From JBPCQA01 sp050998615 (lineage in GTDB: Bacteria; Actinomycetota; Actinomycetes; Propionibacteriales; Nocardioidaceae), in the NCBI GenBank assembly GCA_050998615.1, contig JBPCQA010000049.1:1-23106 (forward strand): a DNA stretch of 23,106 bases, written 5' to 3'. Shown here piece after piece: positions 7,091 through 14,423 of the stretch (position 1 is the first letter of the stretch; the number at the start of each line of letters is the position of its first letter). The notes beneath the pieces were generated by a model. That model saw nothing but the letters and a program-made list of their open reading frames with translations, was not told the DNA's origin and searched no databases. The translations under genes were made by a program, and so were the position numbers.

Positions 7091-7117
7091 AACGTGTGCG
7101 GTCATTCAATCATTCCC
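7091..7117 (-). promoter_or_regulatory. SigR/SigH-type ECF promoter of rbpA
   Basis: On the - strand the sequence reads GGGAAT (7117-7112), exactly 18 bases, then GTT (7093-7091). This is the disulfide-stress sigma factor consensus GGGAAT-N18-GTT. Transcription would start near 7083, giving an ~80-nt leader before the rbpA ATG. rbpA is a known SigR target in Streptomyces coelicolor, so match and gene agree. Confidence 0.75.
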
Positions 7118-7195
7118 TGCGGACCTGAGATTGCCCTGAGCGCCGATGGTGATGCGGGTAAGACCTCTGCTCTTCGAAACCGGGGGAGTCGACAC

Positions 7196-8591
7196 TTAAA
7201 CCACGACCGGCGCTTGGTTGCCGGCCGCGGCGATCCCGCGCCGAGCATCGACCCGGCTGAGCAAGGCCAGGCCGACGAGGAAGAAGCCGACCAACGCCAC
7301 GATCGCCGGACGATAAGAGTCGGTCAGCTGGTGGACAACGGCGAACACGAGTGTGCCGAGCCAGCTGGTGCCGCGCTCGCACGCCTGATACAGACTGAAG
7401 TACTCAGCTTCTCGACCGCGGGGAATCAGCTGACTGTAGAACGACCGGGACAGCGCCTGAGTGCCACCGAGCACGAGGCCGATGAGAATAGCCACTGCCA
7501 GGAACGGCACGAGTTGCCCACGCGGCAACACATATGCGATGACGACCACCAGCATCCACACGACGAGTCCCCAGAGAATCGTCTTGCGGCTGCCCCACAC
7601 ACCGGCCAGCCGGCCGAACAGCAAGGCCCCCCCGAAGGCCACGAACTGCACTAACAGGATCGTCGCGATCAAGACTTCGGTGGCGAAGCCGAGCTGCTTC
7701 TCGCCGTACGTCGACGCCGCCACGATGACCGTCTGGATGCCGTCGTTGAAGAAGAGATAGGCCACCAAGAACAGCAGCGTCATCGGATAGCCACGCAATT
7801 CCGTCAGGGTTGCCCACAGTTGACCGAAGCCTTGTCTCACCCCCCGCCAGGCACCGGCTCCAGGTTCTCCACTGGTCGGTTGCGGATGCCCAGATAGGGG
7901 ATGAGCGTGAAACCGGCCCACCACACCGCCGCACTGAGCAGGCACAGGCGGACAGCCATGCCCTTGTCGACGCCGACGGATCCATGCAAGACCACCAGCG
8001 CGAGGTTGATCGCGAGCAGCAGGCCGCCGCCGAGATAGCCCAGTGCCCAGCCGCGAGACGAAACACGATCACGTTCATTGGGGTGGCGATCTCACACAAC
8101 AGTGCGTCGTAGACGACCAAGCTCGAACCCAGGCAGAGATTGGCGCAAAACAGCAGGGCCGCGCCGAGTTGCCAGTCGCCGCCGCTAACGAAGAACATCG
8201 CGGCGGCGAACAGGCTGCCCAGCCAGGCGAACCCGGCCAGGATGTTCTTCTTGCGCGACGAACGATCGGCCACGGCACCCACGATGGGCAGCACCACGGC
8301 GGAGCAGATCGTCGACACCGTCACCACGTAGAACACCAGGGAGCCGGGCGAGACGCTGAGTCCGAGCACCCGAAGGTCGACGTTGCACGGCTTGTCGGTG
8401 GGTCCCGGTGCTCCGCACGCTGCGGTTTCCGCCACCGAGATGAGGTACGGCGCGAACAGCACGGTGGCGACCGTCGTCGCATAGGCAGAGTTTGCCCAGT
8501 CGTAGAAGTACCAGGCTCGGTGTTCGTCACGACGTGCCCGGGACGCATTGTCCACAACACCGGCCGGGCTTGGTCGTCGTCGTACGGTCAT
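7196..8591 (-). pseudogene. MFS transporter, UMF1/Atg22-like, with two frame breaks
   Basis: Joined across two frames this is a ~465-aa, 12-helix permease of the UMF1 family of the major facilitator superfamily, whose substrates are mostly unknown. The N-terminal part starts MTVRRRPSPAG at 8591 and includes the family signature WYFYDWANSAYATTVATVLFAPY and a D-R-x-x-x-K-K loop. The frame breaks at the G4 run 8080-8083: one extra base restores IATPNERDRVSSRGWALGYLGGG. It breaks again at the C6 run 7840-7845: one extra base restores GGVRQGFGQLWATL. The last part (7196 to ~7845) ends SRVDARRG followed by a short tail. The ATG overlaps the stop of the upstream phosphodiesterase gene (ATGA), so the two form an operon. 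Both breaks are single missing bases in homopolymers, so sequencing error is as likely as real decay. Confidence 0.85.
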
Positions 8592-9397
8592 CGCCTCGGC
8601 CCGTTCCACACGCCGCGTGCTTGGAAGACGTCGCGAAGCAAGTCGATGCGGTCGCTGATGATCGCGTCGACACCTTGGTCCAAGAGCGCACACATCTGAG
8701 CAGGAGCATCGATCGTCCAGACATGCACGACCTTGCCGAGGTCGTGAGCACGTTCGATGAAACCGCAGGTCACCACCTCGACGGGGCCATGCCGGACGGG
8801 CACTTGAGCCGCCTGACCGCCTCGACCGATGGAAAGCTGACGCAGGACCGGCCGGGGAAGATAGCGCCAGGCTGCTACTTCGACGGGGGAGAGCGCCGAC
8901 GCCACGCGGCGCCCTACCAGTTGGCGAAGATAGCTGAGCCGACGTGCGTTGAACGAAGCGACACAAACCCGATCCCAGGCCCTGTGTTCGGCTATCGCGC
9001 TTGCCAGTGGCTGTACGGCGCTGTTCGCCTTGGCGTCGATGTTGACGTGTAGGTCCGGCCAGCTCGACAAGACATCGGCGAGCAGCGGGATCGGCTCACG
9101 CCCGTCGATCTTGGCCTTGCGCACCGCGTCGTACGGAAGCCTCGCGATCACGCCGGTGCGGTCGGTGCTGCGCTCCAGCGTGCCGTCGTGGAAGGCCAGC
9201 AGTACGCCGTCGGCGGTGGCCCGCACGTCGGTTTCGATGTAGCGGTAGCCGAGCTCGACGGCTGTGGCGAACGCGACCATGGTGTTCTCGAGCCCCAGGC
9301 CGTCGCCGGTTAATGCGCCACCACGATGCGCGTACGCAATCGGCATCCCGGCGTTGTCGAAGAACGGATAGTCCTCAGCACGGGGCCGCCTCCTCAC
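8588..9397 (-). CDS. Glycerophosphodiester phosphodiesterase
   Basis: This TIM-barrel phosphodiesterase splits glycerophosphodiesters into glycerol-3-phosphate and an alcohol. The 269-aa product shows the full GDPD signature: HRGG with catalytic H24, ENT (E37-N38-T39), the metal-binding ETD (E55 and D57), the catalytic H70 in LLAFHDGTL, and the late VWTIDAPAQMCALLDQGVDAIISD motif. No signal peptide is seen, so it is probably cytoplasmic. GTG 9397 is used as start; ATG at residue 18 is an alternative but would leave almost nothing before the HRGG strand. Its TGA overlaps the transporter ATG, suggesting the transporter may import or export a substrate or product of this enzyme. Three tandem 15-bp repeats lie 7 bases upstream of the start. 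Confidence 0.92.
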   Translation of the reverse strand: MRRRPRAEDYPFFDNAGMPIAYAHRGGALTGDGLGLENTMVAFATAVELGYRYIETDVRATADGVLLAFHDGTLERSTDRTGVIARLPYDAVRKAKIDGREPIPLLADVLSSWPDLHVNIDAKANSAVQPLASAIAEHRAWDRVCVASFNARRLSYLRQLVGRRVASALSPVEVAAWRYLPRPVLRQLSIGRGGQAAQVPVRHGPVEVVTCGFIERAHDLGKVVHVWTIDAPAQMCALLDQGVDAIISDRIDLLRDVFQARGVWNGPRR

Positions 9398-9403
9398 CGT
9401 TCC

Positions 9404-9448
9404 AAGTATGGATGGCCAAAGTATGGACGGCCAGAGTATGGAAGGGTA
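9404..9448. repeat. Three tandem 15-bp repeats upstream of the phosphodiesterase gene
   Basis: Three consecutive 15-bp units read AAGTATGGATGGCCA, AAGTATGGACGGCCA and GAGTATGGAAGGGTA, at 9404, 9419 and 9434. They fill over half of the 81-bp gap between the XRE-MurA gene and the phosphodiesterase gene. On the gene strand each unit contains CCATACTY, which includes a -10-like CATACT, so the array could be iterated operator sites or repeated promoter elements. Confidence 0.7.
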
Positions 9449-9478
9449 GGCAACAGGGTCAGCGGTGCCAGCGCAGTG

Positions 9479-11008
9479 TCAGATGTCGCGGAACGTCTCG
9501 ATCTGAGCACCCAGCGCGTTGAGCCGATCCGCCAAATCTTCGTAACCGCGGTTGATCACATAGACATTGCGCAGCACCGAGGTGCCCTTGGCCGCCATCA
9601 TCGCCAGCAGGATGACGACCGCCGGCCTCAGGGCGGGCGGGCACATCAGCTCCGCGGCGGACCAATGGGTGGAGCCCTCGATCAGCACCCGGTGCGGATC
9701 GAGCAGCGTCACCGAGGCACCCAGTTTGTTGAGCTCGGTCAGATAAACGGCCCGGTTCTCATACACCCAGTCGTGGATCATCGTCTGGCCCTCGGCAACT
9801 GCGGCAATCACCGCGAAGAACGGCAGGTTGTCGATGTTGAGCCCGGGGAACGGCATTGGATGCACCTTGTCCATCGGTGCGTGCAAGGCTGACTCGTAGG
9901 TGGTGAGGTCGACAAGCCGAGTGTGACCGTTGCCGGCCAGGTATTCCTCGGTGCGGTGATACTTCAAACCCATCTCCTCGAGCAGCGCGAGCTCGATCTC
10001 GAGGAACTCGATGGGCACCCGCCGGATCGTGATCTCCGACGAGGTAACGATAGCCGCCGCGAGCAGGCTCATCGCCTCGATCGGGTCTTCAGAGGGCGCA
10101 TAATCGACGTCCACCTCGATGTCTCGCACCCCCCGGACGCGCAGCGTAGTAGTGCCGATTCCCTCAATGGCCACCCCCAGCTTGGTCAGGAAGAAACAGA
10201 GGTCTTGGACCATGTAGTTGGAGCTGGCATTGCGGATCACGGTCACCCCTTCGTGCCGGGCGGCCGCGAGCAGCGCATTCTCGGTGACCGTGTCTCCGCG
10301 CTCGGTGAGCACGATCGGCCGTTGAGGTGACGTCCGGACGTTCACGTGGGCGTGGTATCTGCCGTCGCTTGCCTTGACCTCCAGCCCGAACGGCCGAAGC
10401 GCGGCCAGATGTGGCTCAACTGTCCGGGTGCCGAGGTCACAACCTCCGGCGTACGGCAGCTCGAAGTCATCTTGCTCGTGAAGCAACGGGCCGATGAACA
10501 TGATGATGCTGCGGGTACGCCGAGCGGCGGACTCGTCGATTGCCGTCAGGTCCAAGGACGCCGGGGGGACCAGCTCGAGGTCGTTTTCGTCGTTGAGCCA
10601 CGTCCACTTGACCCCGATGCTGCCCAGCACCTCCAGGATGCGGCTCACCTCTTCGATGCGGGCGACCTTGCGCAGCGTGGTGCTGCCCTTGTTGAGCAAA
10701 GAGGCGCACAACAACGCGACCCCGGCATTCTTGCTTGTCTTCACGTTGATGGAACCGGCCAACGTCGTCCCGCCGGCCACCCGCAGATGCATCGGCCCAG
10801 ACGACCCGAGCGAGACGATCTCGGAGTCGAGCGCCTCGCCGATCCGGGCCAGCGTTTCGAGCGTCAGGTTCTGGTTGCCGCGCTCGATTCGGTTGATGGC
10901 GCTTTGGCTGGTGTCCAGCACTTCGGCGAGCTGCGATTGCGTCCAGCCACGGTGCTTGCGCGCGTCGCGAATCAGATTGCCGATCCGGCGCAAGTAGTCG
11001 TCACTCAT
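9479..11008 (-). CDS. XRE helix-turn-helix fused to MurA-like enolpyruvyl transferase
   Basis: The protein joins an N-terminal Cro/C1-type HTH (about residues 6-62, IRDARKHRGWTQSQLAEVL then SQSAINRIERG) to a complete EPSP synthase/MurA fold (about 75-509). MurA transfers enolpyruvate from PEP to UDP-GlcNAc in the first committed step of peptidoglycan synthesis. Conserved features are the K-N pair in NVKTSKNAG, the catalytic cysteine in YAGGCDLGTRTVEPHL (equivalent to E. coli Cys115), an aspartate in NIDNLP and the Arg-containing LRPAVVILLAMMA near the end. The usual LPGGC is altered to PYAGGC. ATG 11008 is used; GTG 11017 would add three residues. A 42-bp palindrome covers this start, so the HTH probably represses its own gene. 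Whether the enzyme makes UDP-GlcNAc-enolpyruvate or acts on another sugar nucleotide cannot be seen. Confidence 0.9.
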   Translation of the reverse strand: MSDDYLRRIGNLIRDARKHRGWTQSQLAEVLDTSQSAINRIERGNQNLTLETLARIGEALDSEIVSLGSSGPMHLRVAGGTTLAGSINVKTSKNAGVALLCASLLNKGSTTLRKVARIEEVSRILEVLGSIGVKWTWLNDENDLELVPPASLDLTAIDESAARRTRSIIMFIGPLLHEQDDFELPYAGGCDLGTRTVEPHLAALRPFGLEVKASDGRYHAHVNVRTSPQRPIVLTERGDTVTENALLAAARHEGVTVIRNASSNYMVQDLCFFLTKLGVAIEGIGTTTLRVRGVRDIEVDVDYAPSEDPIEAMSLLAAAIVTSSEITIRRVPIEFLEIELALLEEMGLKYHRTEEYLAGNGHTRLVDLTTYESALHAPMDKVHPMPFPGLNIDNLPFFAVIAAVAEGQTMIHDWVYENRAVYLTELNKLGASVTLLDPHRVLIEGSTHWSAAELMCPPALRPAVVILLAMMAAKGTSVLRNVYVINRGYEDLADRLNALGAQIETFRDI

Positions 11009-11049
11009 GTCGATCACGGTATCTCATATCTGAGATACCGTGATCGACA
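11008..11049. promoter_or_regulatory. 42-bp perfect palindrome, probable operator of the XRE-MurA gene
   Basis: Two 19-bp arms (11008-11026 and 11031-11049) are perfect inverted repeats around a TATC spacer; the core reads GGTATCTCA-TATC-TGAGATACC. It ends on the first base of the ATG and contains the alternative GTG start. A palindrome this long at the start of a gene that encodes an XRE repressor domain is best explained as an autoregulatory operator; a TATGAG -10-like hexamer lies within it. Confidence 0.8.
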
Positions 11050-11261
11050 GACACGCCCATTCACCGGTGAGTTCTGCCATGGTGATGACTGTACGGCGCC
11101 AACGCGTCCGCAACGCGTCATGGTGCATTCGGTTGCGGGCGTGTCGGGCAGAGAGCACAGGGGGCTGGAAGGAAGGGCCTCAAGGTGAGAGTCCGCACAC
11201 CACGGGATTCCGCCTTCGCCGGCGCCTTCCCGCGCTAACACAGATCCGAGATCTGCCGGGG
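11050..11261. other. Gap between the XRE-MurA operator and glmS
   Basis: About 210 bases without a supportable gene on either strand. It should carry the leader and upstream promoter elements of the XRE-MurA gene and the 3' end of the glmS transcript. The only structure noted is the CAGATC/GATCTG hairpin listed separately. GC-rich inverted segments around 11213-11233 (GGCGCC) are not distinctive. Confidence 0.4.
11241..11255 (-). terminator. Weak hairpin after glmS
   Basis: CAGATC (11241-11246) and GATCTG (11250-11255) form a 6-bp stem with a 3-nt loop, beginning 6 bases after the glmS stop and followed on the - strand by TGTT. It is short, so termination here is tentative. Confidence 0.35.
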
Positions 11262-13082
11262 CTACTCAACGGTGACCGACTTCGCCAGATTGCGCGGCTT
11301 GTCGATGTCGTGGCCCAGGGCCAGCGCCGCATGGTAGGCGAGCAGCTGCAGCGGGATCGTCAGCAAGATCGGGTCGAGCTCCGGCTCGTTCTTGGGTACG
11401 TCGATGCGCTGGGCTGCTATCCCCTGTAGGTCGACGCCGCGATGCGTGATGACCACCAACGGGCCCTTGCGCGCGGCGATCTCATGCAGCGCGGCCACGT
11501 TGCGCTCGGCCAATTCGTCGGCCGGCACGATCGATACGGTTGGCACCTCGGGGCTGATCAAGGCAAGCGGACCGTGTTTGAGCTCGGACGTCTGGTAGGC
11601 CTCGGCATGCCGATAGGAGATCTCCTTGAACTTCTGCGCGCCCTCACGAGCGACCGGATAGCCGCGCACCCGGCCGACGAAGAAGAGGCTCTCGGCCTTG
11701 GATAAGCCCCGCGCGACCTCGGCCAACTGGGCGTCCAGCGCCAGTGTCTCGGTCAGCTGCGCGGGCAGTCGCTTTAGGCCGGCGATGATGCGTTGGCCGT
11801 CACGCACGGACAGATCGCGCACCCGGCCGAGGTGCAGCGCGAGCAGGGCGAAGCCGATCGACATGTTGGTGAGCGCCTTGGTGGAGGCGACCGCGATCTC
11901 CGGGCCTGCATGCAGGTAGATGCCTGCGTCGCACTCTCGCGCGATCGTAGATCCCACCACGTTCACCAGCCCGACGACTCGGCCGCCCTTGCGCTTGATC
12001 TCCTGCACCGCCAGCGCCGTGTCCGCAGTCTCACCGGACTGACTGACCGCGACGTACAACGTCTCGGGCTCGATGATCGGGTTGCGGTAGCGGAACTCTG
12101 ACGCAGCCTCGGCGTCAGCGGGGATGCGAGCCAGCCCCTCAATCAGGCCGGCGCCGAGCTCACCAACGTAGTAGGCAGAGCCACAACCAAGAATCTTCAC
12201 CCGCTTGATCGCGCGGGTTTCGCGCGCATCCAGGTTGAGACCACCCAGATGAGCGGTGCCGAAGCGTTCGTCGAGTCTGCCGCGCATGACCCTTTCGACC
12301 GCGGCGGGTTGCTCCAGCATCTCTTTGCGCATGAAGTGCTGGTGGCCGTCGGTTGCGAAGTCCGCTGGTACGACGTCGACGGTCGTGGGCTGCTTGTAAG
12401 TAGGACGGCGGTCGGCGGTGAACGTCGTGAAACCGTCGGCGGTGATGGTGGCGAGCTCGCCGTCGTCTAGGTGGACGACCTGGGCGGTGTAGCGGACTAG
12501 GGCCGCCACATCGCTCGCCACGTGCATCTCTCGATTCCCCACGCCGATGATCAGCGGCGAACCGTTGCGCGCGACGACAATTCGGTCTGGATGGTCGGCA
12601 TGCACAACCGCCAGCCCATAGGTCCCGTCGACCTGACTCAGCGCGTCTAGCACGGCCTCCTCGACTGTGTCGGCGGGAGAGGCGGCGATCAGGTGGGTCA
12701 ACACCTCGCTGTCGGTCTCGGAAGCCAGCTCCACGCCGTCGTCGGTGAGCCGCCGACGCAGCGCCACGGCGTTGTCGAGGATGCCGTTGTGGACGACAGC
12801 CACCCGGCCGGTCGCGTCGACGTGCGGATGTGCATTTGCGTCGCTCGCGCGACCGTGGGTCGCCCACCGGGTATGCCCGATCCCGACCTTGCCAGCGAAC
12901 CGTTTCGGCATCACCGCCGCGAGGTCACCCACTCGACCGGCCAACTTCTTGATCTTCAGGCCGCCGGGTCCTAGCACGGCAACCCCGGCGGAATCATAGC
13001 CGCGGTACTCCAGCTGACTCAGACCCTCCAGCAGCAACGGAGCCGCTGTCTGGCCACCGACGTATCCGGTGATTCCGCACAT
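11262..13082 (-). CDS. glmS: Glutamine-fructose-6-phosphate aminotransferase (isomerising)
   Basis: GlmS converts fructose-6-phosphate and glutamine to glucosamine-6-phosphate, the entry to UDP-GlcNAc and so to peptidoglycan. The 606-aa product is full length. It has the N-terminal nucleophile cysteine (MCGITGYVG), a glutaminase domain to ~residue 215 with HTRWATHGRASDANAHPH, and two SIS sugar-isomerase domains (about 290-420 and 455-590) with ILGCGSAYYVG and SQSGETADTALA. The C terminus KPRNLAKSVTVE is typical of the family. AAGGAG precedes the ATG by 7 bases. A small gene ends 12 bases upstream, so the two are probably cotranscribed. The product feeds the substrate pool of the neighbouring MurA-like enzyme. 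No glmS ribozyme-like leader is possible in the 12-bp gap. Confidence 0.97.
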   Translation of the reverse strand: MCGITGYVGGQTAAPLLLEGLSQLEYRGYDSAGVAVLGPGGLKIKKLAGRVGDLAAVMPKRFAGKVGIGHTRWATHGRASDANAHPHVDATGRVAVVHNGILDNAVALRRRLTDDGVELASETDSEVLTHLIAASPADTVEEAVLDALSQVDGTYGLAVVHADHPDRIVVARNGSPLIIGVGNREMHVASDVAALVRYTAQVVHLDDGELATITADGFTTFTADRRPTYKQPTTVDVVPADFATDGHQHFMRKEMLEQPAAVERVMRGRLDERFGTAHLGGLNLDARETRAIKRVKILGCGSAYYVGELGAGLIEGLARIPADAEAASEFRYRNPIIEPETLYVAVSQSGETADTALAVQEIKRKGGRVVGLVNVVGSTIARECDAGIYLHAGPEIAVASTKALTNMSIGFALLALHLGRVRDLSVRDGQRIIAGLKRLPAQLTETLALDAQLAEVARGLSKAESLFFVGRVRGYPVAREGAQKFKEISYRHAEAYQTSELKHGPLALISPEVPTVSIVPADELAERNVAALHEIAARKGPLVVITHRGVDLQGIAAQRIDVPKNEPELDPILLTIPLQLLAYHAALALGHDIDKPRNLAKSVTVE

Positions 13083-13094
13083 GACGAGGCTCCT

Positions 13095-13361
13095 TCAGCC
13101 GTAAACGATCCGGCGTAGCTGCCGGTCGCTGAGTGGGGGAGCGGCCACCACCCGGCGCGCCAGCTCGCCGTTGATTTGCGCGAAGATCTCCGGGTTTTTC
13201 ATCCCGTAGCTCTGCAGATGTCTGTGTCGACGGCGGACAAAATCCTCGGTGGTTTCGGAGAAGTAGGCAATCACGTCACTGATGACCCGGCCGGCCTCCC
13301 CCGGGGAGAGGCCGGTGCTCATCGCGACCCGGCTCACCAAATCTGCGTCGGACATGCTCAC
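13095..13361 (-). CDS. Hypothetical small protein upstream of glmS
   Basis: I do not recognise this 88-aa protein. It looks genuine: actinobacterial codon use, a position 12 bases before glmS on the same strand, and a sequence predicted to be almost all helical. The N-terminal half (DADLVSRVAMSTGLSPGEAGRVISDVIAYF) resembles a small helical bundle, followed by a basic RRRHRHLQ patch and a C-terminal LSDRQLRRIVYG. The GTG at 13361 or the ATG at 13355 could be the start; both give the same domain. No membrane segment, cysteine or signal peptide is present. The context suggests a link to glmS expression or activity, but this is inference from spacing only. Confidence 0.7.
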   Translation of the reverse strand: MSMSDADLVSRVAMSTGLSPGEAGRVISDVIAYFSETTEDFVRRRHRHLQSYGMKNPEIFAQINGELARRVVAAPPLSDRQLRRIVYG

Positions 13362-13395
13362 ATCATGGCCGCAAGGTCGTCATGATTCAAAGTTC

Positions 13396-13411
13396 TGCCC
13401 GCATTCGGGCA
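13396..13411. promoter_or_regulatory. Short palindrome in the divergent region upstream of the glmS operon
   Basis: TGCCCG-CATT-CGGGCA is a perfect 6-bp inverted repeat in the ~300-bp region between the divergent glmS-side gene (start 13361) and the acetyltransferase gene (start 13660). It could be an operator or a chance dyad. I see no clear -35/-10 pair on the glmS side. Confidence 0.3.
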
Positions 13412-13541
13412 AATACCCGCTCATTCACCGATGGATATCCGGTTCTCCGTTGTGGCTGGACGTTGCGGGCTACGTCGCGGAGCGGGGCCTTCAGTGGGAG
13501 CGGAGGAGTCAGGAGGAAGCAAGGCGCCGCGCTGCCTCGGC

Positions 13542-13547
13542 TAGGCT
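13542..13547 (+). promoter_or_regulatory. Putative -10 upstream of the acetyltransferase gene
   Basis: TAGGCT fits TANNNT and ends 8 bases before a GTG at 13556 that opens a short frame leading directly into the acetyltransferase start. A leaderless transcript from here would begin at or near that GTG. Confidence 0.3.
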
Positions 13548-13555
13548 GCGGCGTC

Positions 13556-13663
13556 GTGATAGGCATGCCAGCGGTGCCGGATCAGCGGCTGGTTTCGCCC
13601 ACGTCGCCCGGATCATGTATGACGGTCCCTCGACCTTGCCCGAGGACTGGAGAACACTGGTGA
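13556..13663 (+). CDS. Possible 35-aa leader peptide overlapping the acetyltransferase start
   Basis: A GTG at 13556 opens a frame for 35 residues (starting MIGMPAVPDQRL) and stops at TGA 13661-13663, overlapping the acetyltransferase GTG 13660 in a GTGA arrangement. A TANNNT hexamer lies just upstream. The peptide has no recognisable motif. It may be a coupling leader ORF or chance; the overlap geometry is the only positive evidence. Confidence 0.25.
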   Translation: MIGMPAVPDQRLVSPTSPGSCMTVPRPCPRTGEHW

Positions 13664-14142
13664 CTGAAGTCGAAGTCGCGAAAAACTGCACGCCCGAGCT
13701 CGTCGAGGCGTTCAACCGCCTGTTGCCGCAGTTGTCGATGTCTGCGAGCAGTGTCGATGTTGAGGCGCTGCAGAGAGTGCTCTCTTGGAACGGCAATGTC
13801 GTCTTTGTCGCGCGTTGCGATGGCCAAATCGTTGGCGCATTGACGCTGGTTACATTCCCCATCCCGTCTGGCCCACGGAGTTGGATCGAGGACGTTGTCG
13901 TCGATGAGGCCGCGCGTGGGAAGGGGGTGGGGGAGGCGCTCGTCGAGCGGGCCATCCAGTCTGCGCGGGCGTCCGGTGTCCGTTCCGTGGACCTGACGTC
14001 GCGTCCAACGCGGGCCGCCGCTAATCGGCTCTACCAGCGACTTGGTTTTGAGCTCCGCGAGTCCGTGTTGTACCGCCGGTCGAATCTGGCCGAGCATCAC
14101 AGCCGGTTCCTCAGCCAGCCAGAAACCTCGGATAAGATGTGA
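13660..14142 (+). CDS. GNAT family N-acetyltransferase
   Basis: The 160-aa product is a single GNAT domain, which transfers the acetyl group of acetyl-CoA to an amine; the substrate is unknown. The hallmarks are GNVVFVARCDGQIVGALTLV (beta strands 2-4), SWIEDVVVDEAARGKGVGEALVERAI with the acetyl-CoA pyrophosphate loop R-G-K-G-V-G, and the C-terminal TRAAANRLYQRLGFELRES. The frame is open far upstream, but GTG 13660 is preferred because GGAG sits 7 bases before it and the domain begins a few residues later. Later members of the same strand run (antitoxin, toxin, hydrolases) follow with a 29-bp gap. It is divergent from the glmS-side gene. Confidence 0.9.
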   Translation: MTEVEVAKNCTPELVEAFNRLLPQLSMSASSVDVEALQRVLSWNGNVVFVARCDGQIVGALTLVTFPIPSGPRSWIEDVVVDEAARGKGVGEALVERAIQSARASGVRSVDLTSRPTRAAANRLYQRLGFELRESVLYRRSNLAEHHSRFLSQPETSDKM

Positions 14143-14171
14143 CCACACAACTGGTCACCAAGGAGGATCGC

Positions 14172-14423
14172 GTGGAGCCCGACAGGTCGGTTTCACTTGC
14201 GCAGGCCAAGGCAACGCTCAGCGAGTTGGTCTCCGGAGTCGAGTGTGGCGAGACAGTGGTCATCACTAAGCGAGGGCACCCGGCAGCTGAGCTCAGGGCA
14301 CCGAGGCAAGTCCTCCAGGCAATTGACGTAGGGACGCTGCAGGCGATCACCGATCAGATGACCGAGCAGGAGGAGACCGCGGAGGTGGCCGTCCGCCGGA
14401 TGCGGGACGAAGCTCGTTACTGA
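14172..14423 (+). CDS. Type II antitoxin, Phd/YefM family
   Basis: This is an 83-aa antitoxin of the Phd/YefM fold, which neutralises the partner toxin and represses the shared promoter. The core SVSLAQAKATLSELVSGVECGETVVITKRGHPAAELRAP is diagnostic; the C-terminal third (about 50-83) is acidic and would be the toxin-binding tail. GTG 14172 is chosen over GTG 14139 because AAGGAGG lies 5 bases before it. The toxin ATG overlaps the antitoxin stop by one base (TGATG), typical of toxin-antitoxin pairs. Pairing a Phd-type antitoxin with a PIN toxin is common in actinobacteria. Confidence 0.9.
   Translation: MEPDRSVSLAQAKATLSELVSGVECGETVVITKRGHPAAELRAPRQVLQAIDVGTLQAITDQMTEQEETAEVAVRRMRDEARY

Noticed and set aside
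7001..7105. N-terminal extension of RbpA by 35 codons
   Set aside because: The extension contains the mapped SigR-type promoter spacing and leader, lacks similarity, and GGGAGAG favours ATG 7000.
8492..9052. 186-codon + strand frame opposite the MFS/phosphodiesterase junction
   Set aside because: Antisense to two recognised genes; no domain.
13083..13094. glmS ribozyme or riboswitch leader
   Set aside because: Only 12 bases separate glmS from the preceding gene; no room for one.
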